A stretch of DNA of 64,000 bases from Streptomyces macrolidinus (GTDB lineage: Bacteria > Actinomycetota > Actinomycetes > Streptomycetales > Streptomycetaceae), in contig NZ_JAMWMR010000006.1 of NCBI RefSeq assembly GCF_023887685.1, forward strand, positions 62,001-126,000, read 5' to 3'. Positions within the stretch are counted from its first letter, which is position 1, and each line of letters opens with the position of its first letter. A model generated the notes under the pieces. It was given only the letters and a program-made list of their open reading frames with translations. It was not told the origin of the DNA and did not search any database. Shown in pieces: positions 59,901 to 64,000 of this stretch. The position numbers and the translations under genes are program-made.

Positions 59901-60545
59901 TCAGAACCCCGGACCGCCCGCGCGGTCCCCGGCGACGGCCAGCCGCCCCCACAGCAGATCCGCCAGGCTGTGCACCAACTCGGCCCGCGCGCAGGGCTGT
60001 TCGCCGAGCCACCAGTCCCCGGCGGCATGCATCATGCCGACGATGCCGTGCCCCCACACCCGGGCGAGGCGGCGGCTGTCCGGGCCGAGGTCCACCCGCT
60101 CCTCGATGACCTCGGCCAGCTCCTCGCCCATGCGGCGCAGCAGCGGAATGGAGTGGCGGCCCGTGTCGAAGCCCTGGTCGCTCGGTGCGCCGCCCTCCGC
60201 CGGGTGCATCAGGAAGCGGTACACCTGCGGCCGAGCCTCGATCGCCGCGAGATAGGTGTCCAGCGTCGCCTCGACCCGCTCGCGCCGGGCGGCCGGGGCG
60301 TCCAGCGCCGCCCGCAGCGAGTCGAGCAGCGCGTCCGTGTGGCGCTTGGCGAGCGCGGCGTACAGCCCGCCCTTGTCGCCGAAGTGACGGTAGAGGATCG
60401 GCTTGGTGATGCCCGCCTCGGCGGCGATGGCGTTCATCGAGGCGCCGGGGCCGTCGCGGAGCACCACCCGGTCGGCGGCCTCCAGCAGCTCACGCCGACG
60501 CTGGTCGGCGGACCGCTGCTGATCGGTCCGCTGCCTGGTATCCAT
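59901..60545 (-). CDS. TetR-family transcriptional regulator
   Basis: A 214-residue regulator. The DNA-binding helix-turn-helix spans about 20-65 (LLEAADRVVLRDGPGASMNA, AEAGITKPILYRHFGDKGGL). The ligand domain has YLAAIEARPQVYRFLMHPAE and GHGIVGMMHAAGDWWL, like regulators of acyl-CoA genes in actinomycetes. Start MDTRQRTDQQRSADQRRREL at 60545 with GGGGAGA upstream. It is divergent from the acyl-CoA dehydrogenase gene; a double inverted repeat in the gap is the likely operator. Confidence 0.92.
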   Translation of the reverse strand: MDTRQRTDQQRSADQRRRELLEAADRVVLRDGPGASMNAIAAEAGITKPILYRHFGDKGGLYAALAKRHTDALLDSLRAALDAPAARRERVEATLDTYLAAIEARPQVYRFLMHPAEGGAPSDQGFDTGRHSIPLLRRMGEELAEVIEERVDLGPDSRRLARVWGHGIVGMMHAAGDWWLGEQPCARAELVHSLADLLWGRLAVAGDRAGGPGF

Positions 60546-60677
60546 ATCTCTCCCCACCCGTGGTGATCGGTGACGCCTGCGCAAACTAACACCGAAGGTC
60601 GGGGCGGCAGCGAGTGAGCTGCCGACTCCGCCGACGGGCGCTCGTGGACGGTTCGGGAGTTGACTTCTCCTACTGGC

Positions 60678-60707
60678 CGGTAACAGACTGCAGTTACCGC
60701 AAGTAAC
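60678..60707. promoter_or_regulatory. Overlapping inverted repeats, candidate TetR operator
   Basis: CGGTAAC (60678-60684) with GTTACCG (60693-60699), 8 bp apart, and GTTAC (60693-60697) with GTAAC (60703-60707), 5 bp apart, share the middle arm. The site lies 26-55 bp upstream of the dehydrogenase start. A possible -35 TTGACT is at 60660-60665. Confidence 0.65.
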
Positions 60708-60732
60708 ATGCTAGCGCAGCGCTGGAGGGGAC

Positions 60733-61995
60733 ATGGCCGAGTTCACCATGGAGCTCAACGACGAACAGAAGGAGGTCCGGGACTGGCTGCACGGCTTCGC
60801 CGCCGATGTGATCCGTCCCGCCGCCGCCGAATGGGACGAGCGTGAGGAGACTCCCTGGCCGGTCATCCAGGAGGCCGCGAAGACCGGCATCTACTCCCTC
60901 GACTTCTACGCCCAGCAGTACTTCGACCCCACCGGCCTCGGCATCCCGATGGCCATGGAGGAGCTGTTCTGGGGGGACGCGGGCATCGCCCTCTCGATCG
61001 TCGGGACCGGCCTCGCCGCCGTGGGCGTGCTCGCCAACGGCACCGACGAACAGATCGGCACCTGGATCCCGCAGATGTACGGCGACGTCCAGGACGTCAA
61101 GGTGGCCGCGTTCTGCTCCTCCGAGCCCGACGCCGGCTCCGACGTCGCCTCGATGCGTACCCGCGCCGTGTACGACGAGGCCAAGGACGAGTGGGTGATC
61201 AACGGCACCAAGACCTGGGCGACCAACGGCGGTATAGCGGGCGTCCATGTGGTCGTCGCCGTGGTCGACCCCGAGCTGGGCTCCAAGGGCCACGCCTCCT
61301 TCATCGTCCCGCCGAACACCCCCGGCCTGTCCCAGGGGCAGAAGTTCAAGAAGCACGGCATCCGCGCCTCGCACACCGCCGAGGTCGTCCTCGACGGCGT
61401 CCGCGTCCCCGGCTCCTGTCTGCTCGGCGGCAAGGAGAAGCTGGACGAACGCCTCGCCCGCGCAAGGGAGAAGGCCAAGAAGGGCGGCATGGGGGTCCCC
61501 CCGCTCGAGCGCAGCCGAGAGTGGGGGAGGGTGAAGAACGCGGCGATGGCCACGTTCGAGGCGTCCCGTCCTGCCGTGGGCGCGATGGCCGTCGGCACCG
61601 CCCGCGCCGCGTACGAGGTGGCTCTCGATTACGCAAAGACGCGCGAGCAGTTCGGCCGCCCGATCATCGACAACCAGGGCGTCGCCTTCCAACTCGCCGA
61701 CATGCGCACCCAGATCGACGCCGCCCGGCTGCTGGTGTGGCGCGCCTCCTGGATGGCCGTCAACGGCAAGCCGTTCACGGCGGCCGAGGGCTCGATGTCG
61801 AAGCTGTTCGCCAGTGAGACCGCGAAGAAGGTCACCGCGCAGGCGATCCAGATCCTCGGCGGCAACGGCTACACCCGCGAGTACCCGGTGGAGCGGATGC
61901 ACCGGGACGCGGCCATCTACACCATCTTCGAGGGCACGAGCGAGATCCAACGGCTCGTCATCGCCCGGACGTTGTCCGGGATGCCGATCCGCTGA
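60733..61995 (+). CDS. Acyl-CoA dehydrogenase with an in-frame repeat insertion
   Basis: A 420-residue FAD-dependent enzyme oxidising acyl-CoA. The domains are an N-terminal helical domain, a middle beta domain ([20 protein letters not shown], then [20 protein letters not shown]), and a C-terminal helical domain ([60 protein letters not shown]). Between the beta domain and the C-terminal helices, residues about 253-266 ([14 protein letters not shown]) are encoded by a palindromic Streptomyces-type repeat; family members pass directly from a basic segment to ATFEASRP. Probably controlled by the divergent TetR gene. Confidence 0.92.
   Translation: MAEFTMELNDEQKEVRDWLHGFAADVIRPAAAEWDEREETPWPVIQEAAKTGIYSLDFYAQQYFDPTGLGIPMAMEELFWGDAGIALSIVGTGLAAVGVLANGTDEQIGTWIPQMYGDVQDVKVAAFCSSEPDAGSDVASMRTRAVYDEAKDEWVINGTKTWATNGGIAGVHVVVAVVDPELGSKGHASFIVPPNTPGLSQGQKFKKHGIRASHTAEVVLDGVRVPGSCLLGGKEKLDERLARAREKAKKGGMGVPPLERSREWGRVKNAAMATFEASRPAVGAMAVGTARAAYEVALDYAKTREQFGRPIIDNQGVAFQLADMRTQIDAARLLVWRASWMAVNGKPFTAAEGSMSKLFASETAKKVTAQAIQILGGNGYTREYPVERMHRDAAIYTIFEGTSEIQRLVIARTLSGMPIR
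61489..61531 (+). repeat. Palindromic repeat unit inserted in the acyl-CoA dehydrogenase gene
   Basis: A roughly 40-bp segment starting GGGGGTCCCCCCGCTCGAGC and ending AGAGTGGGGGAGGG can fold as a hairpin (CCCCCC...GGGGGAGGG and GCTCG/CGAGA-type pairing). Its shape resembles palindromic units often seen between Streptomyces genes. Here it is inside a reading frame and keeps it open. Confidence 0.6.
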
Positions 61996-62033
61996 CTCCT
62001 TCGGCCCGTCGGCTCGTTCGGCCCGCGAGCGCG

Positions 62034-62573
62034 CTATCGGTGCCGCAGCGGCGTGAGTTGCTCGATGTCGTAGCGCCTGCGCAACGCCTCGATCGCCGCC
62101 AGATCCGGTGGGCCCCCGTCGCGCAGGATCTCCAGCAACTCCTCGAAGTAGCGCTCGTGGTCCGGGGGAGGGGACGCCTGGAAGAACATCTTCGCGGGGG
62201 CCTCGGTGGGGTTCGCGAACGCGTGCGGACAGCCGGGTGGTACGACGATGACCGTGCCGGGCGTCGCCCGTACCACCCGGTTGCCCGACCTCGACTCCCA
62301 CTTCTGCCAGTGGTCGGGCGTCCGTACGCGCGGTTCGAAGGCGAGCACGTCCAGCTCGCCCTCGAGCACGTAGAACAACTCCTCGCTGCGCGTGTGCACA
62401 TGGGCGCCGACATCGAAGCCCGGGGGCACCAGCACCTCGAACGTGGACGAGATGCGCGAGTGCGAGCCGGTCACCTTGAACGTCACCTGCTGGGCCGGTG
62501 TCTGCACGACCCGCCCGTGCCCCGGCGGCACGAGCAGACCTTCGACCGCCGCGAGCCCTTCCGTCGCCGTCAT
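62034..62573 (-). CDS. Cupin-domain protein, MomA-like quinone-forming monooxygenase
   Basis: A 179-residue cupin. Motif 1 reads DVGAHVHTRSEELFYVLEGE and motif 2 GTVIVVPPGCPHAFANP, giving three His and a Glu for metal binding. A C-terminal helix follows. Proteins of this type beside rppA (MomA of Streptomyces antibioticus) oxidise 1,3,6,8-tetrahydroxynaphthalene to flaviolin. The ATG at 62573 lies 7 bp after the rppA stop, so the two are co-transcribed and should act in sequence. Other cupin functions remain possible, but the context is strong. Confidence 0.85.
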   Translation of the reverse strand: MTATEGLAAVEGLLVPPGHGRVVQTPAQQVTFKVTGSHSRISSTFEVLVPPGFDVGAHVHTRSEELFYVLEGELDVLAFEPRVRTPDHWQKWESRSGNRVVRATPGTVIVVPPGCPHAFANPTEAPAKMFFQASPPPDHERYFEELLEILRDGGPPDLAAIEALRRRYDIEQLTPLRHR

Positions 62574-62580
62574 CGGTCGC

Positions 62581-63651
62581 TCACTTCTTCGGCCCGGCGC
62601 TCTGGGCGACCTGCCAGCGGCCCAGCGCCATCTCCGCGGTGATGCCCGGCCCGAACCCTGCGAGCAGCCCCCGCGAGGTGTGCTCGGCGCCGCCCGCCTC
62701 GAAGAGCCGCCGCAGCGCGTCCAGGACGACGGCGCTCGCGATGTTGCCGTACTCGGTGAGCGTGGCCCGGCTGAACCGGAAGGCCTCCGAGGGCACCTCC
62801 AGGAACGTACTCAGATCGTCCAGGATCCGCGGACCACCGGCATGCACGATGTAGAAGTCGAGGTCGGACGCGTCCCAGCCGTGATGTCTGGCCAACTCCC
62901 GCAGGGCCGGGGCGAGCGGCTCCATGGTGCCCGGCACCCGCTTGTCCAGGAGGAAGTGGAACCCGGTGGCCCGCACGTCGTACATGATCCACTCTTCGGT
63001 CTTGGGGATCAGATACGAGCCGTTGAGCTCCAGTCGGACGCCGGTACCGCCCTTGCCGCGGACCACCGCCGCCGCGATGCCGTCGCCGAACAGGCCGTTG
63101 GACAGCAGCGATCCGATGCCGAGGTCGGTGGGCTGGTAGCACAGCGAGCAGAACTCGCAGGCCACGATGAGCGCGTTGGCGTCCGGGTAGGCGGTGCAGA
63201 AGTCATGCGCCCGGTTGATGGCCGCACCACCCGCGGCGCAGCCCAACTGGGCTATCGGTATCTGCCGGGTGTCGCTCTTGAAGCCCATCGTGTTGATCAT
63301 CCAGGCGGTCAGCGACGGCATCATGAACCCGGTGCACGACACGTAGATGATCACGTCGATGTCGGAGGGCAGCAGTTCGGCGTCGTCCAGCGCCCGCTGG
63401 ACGACCGCGGGGACCCGGGCCTTCGCCTCGGCCTCGTAGAGCTTGTTGCGGTCCTCGAACCCCGGGTGCTTCAGGGTCTCCTCGATGGGCTGCACGATAT
63501 GCCGGGTGACCACCCCGGTGTTCTCGATCAGCCGCAACGCCAGCGGGAGTTGGGGGTGGTCGGCGTGGCGGGAGCGCGCCAGGTCGAGCGTCTCCTCCAT
63601 CGTGATCACGTGTTCCGGCACGGAAACCGCGGGTCTGCACAGAGTCGCCAT
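62581..63651 (-). CDS. rppA: Type III polyketide synthase, 1,3,6,8-tetrahydroxynaphthalene synthase
   Basis: A 356-residue chalcone-synthase-family enzyme that condenses five malonyl-CoA into tetrahydroxynaphthalene, a precursor of flaviolin and dark pigments. The catalytic triad falls exactly at the RppA positions: Cys138 in IAQLGCAAGG, His270 in DFYIVHAGGPR and Asn303 in TEYGNIAS. This supports the ATG at 63651 (MATLCRPAVS) rather than the longer frame from 63732. It lies just before a MomA-like cupin gene; the P450 gene that follows rppA in several species is not present between them. Confidence 0.96.
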   Translation of the reverse strand: MATLCRPAVSVPEHVITMEETLDLARSRHADHPQLPLALRLIENTGVVTRHIVQPIEETLKHPGFEDRNKLYEAEAKARVPAVVQRALDDAELLPSDIDVIIYVSCTGFMMPSLTAWMINTMGFKSDTRQIPIAQLGCAAGGAAINRAHDFCTAYPDANALIVACEFCSLCYQPTDLGIGSLLSNGLFGDGIAAAVVRGKGGTGVRLELNGSYLIPKTEEWIMYDVRATGFHFLLDKRVPGTMEPLAPALRELARHHGWDASDLDFYIVHAGGPRILDDLSTFLEVPSEAFRFSRATLTEYGNIASAVVLDALRRLFEAGGAEHTSRGLLAGFGPGITAEMALGRWQVAQSAGPKK

Positions 63652-63702
63652 GGAGCGCGCCTTCTTTCGCCTTGGCGGAGGACTTCCCGTCCCCCGGCGG
63701 AA

Positions 63703-63734
63703 GGGTGGGTGACCCCTCTTCGGGTGACCCACCC
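63703..63734. promoter_or_regulatory. Inverted repeat upstream of rppA
   Basis: GGGTGGGTGACCC (63703-63715) and GGGTGACCCACCC (63722-63734) pair over 13 bases with one central mismatch and a 6-nt loop. It lies 52-83 bp upstream of the rppA start and could be an operator or a leader hairpin. Confidence 0.5.
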
Positions 63735-63849
63735 ACGATCACCCCGGGGCGCGCGGATATCTCGTCGGACTACTCCACTTCAGCGATCCACCCAGAGTGA
63801 GATCCCTGGTACGCGAGCGGTGCACGTCCCGGCCCGGCGCGGCGAACGG

Positions 63850-64000
63850 TCAGCGCAGCGAACTGTGCGCGATGCACGCGACGTCGATCCGATCGGCGAG
63901 CTTCGCCAGCTCGATCGTCAGCGCGGCCACCGTGTCCTCGTCGAGCCCGTCGTCGCCGTCCTCCACGAGGCGCAGCCACCGGCCGCCCACCGTGCGCAGC
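63850..64000 (-). CDS. C-terminal part of a small conserved protein (5' end outside window)
   Basis: On the minus strand, 49 codons run in from the right edge to TGA at 63852-63850. The sequence TVGGRWLRLVEDGDDGLDED followed by AALTIELAKLADRIDVACIA has protein-like composition and the codon bias of this genome. It resembles the C-terminus of short Streptomyces proteins of unknown function (DUF6213-like, from memory). No further inference is possible from the fragment. About 200 bp separate it from the rppA start, in the same orientation. Confidence 0.55.
   Translation of the reverse strand, partial: LRTVGGRWLRLVEDGDDGLDEDTVAALTIELAKLADRIDVACIAHSSLR

Noticed and set aside
62581..64000. A large polyketide gene cluster at the right end
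   Set aside because: Only the type III synthase and the cupin are present; neighbours on the left are primary metabolism and the right neighbour is a small unknown protein.

Overview
The window is high-GC (about 72% by eye), almost entirely coding, and uses GTG and TTG starts freely. Gene content (murT-gatD, mycelial-type regulators, rppA, large secreted proteases, an IS200/IS605 remnant) indicates a Streptomyces chromosome. From memory, the order purB - bio genes - tripeptidyl aminopeptidase - rocD - pfkA - def - rppA resembles a stretch of the Streptomyces coelicolor core chromosome (around SCO1205-SCO1260) in inverted orientation. No search was run to confirm this.

Layout. 1-6 kb: end of a CysS-like protein, sixA, an IMPACT/YigZ protein, and the sbcD-sbcC nuclease pair, whose junction carries a threefold 42-bp tandem duplication. 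6-13 kb: DUF885 protein, a divergent Lrp regulator and PLP-dependent sulfur-amino-acid enzyme, a divergent MocR regulator and EamA exporter, an alpha/beta hydrolase. 13-20 kb: ECF41 sigma factor, a GntR regulator with a DasR-like operator over its promoter, a ROK regulator, and a NarL-type two-component system divergent from an ABC transporter. 20-26.5 kb: mug, purB, an SGNH hydrolase, two CorC/CNNM membrane proteins, two acetyltransferases. 26.5-36.3 kb: a secreted-protease region with an M4 metalloprotease, two paralogous TrmB/LuxR-like regulators, and a 1386-residue S53 peptidase with adhesion and Kelch-type domains; the intergenic regions hold striking palindromes and direct repeats. 36.3-37.2 kb: a decayed IS200/IS605 element. 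37.2-41.7 kb: biotin genes bioB-bioA-bioD and divergent bioF. 41.7-46 kb: a NlpC/P60 hydrolase behind a ydaO-type (c-di-AMP) riboswitch, a clpP operon divergent from an orphan Phd/YefM antitoxin, and a secreted tripeptidyl aminopeptidase. 46-50.4 kb: a STAS-ANTAR regulator, a winged-helix protein with a 21-bp in-frame repeat, and an Lrp-ddaH-rocD arginine/ornithine catabolic group. 50.5-54.5 kb: a LytTR/LytS-type two-component system with a DUF485-like protein and a sodium/solute symporter encoded between its two genes. 54.5-60 kb: a CtaG-like copper/oxidase assembly protein, pfkA, murT-gatD, def. 60-64 kb: TetR and an acyl-CoA dehydrogenase carrying an in-frame palindromic repeat, then a pigment unit of rppA (tetrahydroxynaphthalene synthase) plus a MomA-like cupin, with no P450 between them, and the end of one more gene.

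The most unusual signals are small-scale. Short tandem duplications (14-42 bp, two to four copies) recur at gene junctions and promoters. There is a perfect 17-bp-arm palindrome between the S53 protease and its likely regulators, a palindromic unit inside the acyl-CoA dehydrogenase gene, and an orphan antitoxin back to back with clpP. No CRISPR array, tRNA, rRNA or intact mobile element was seen.
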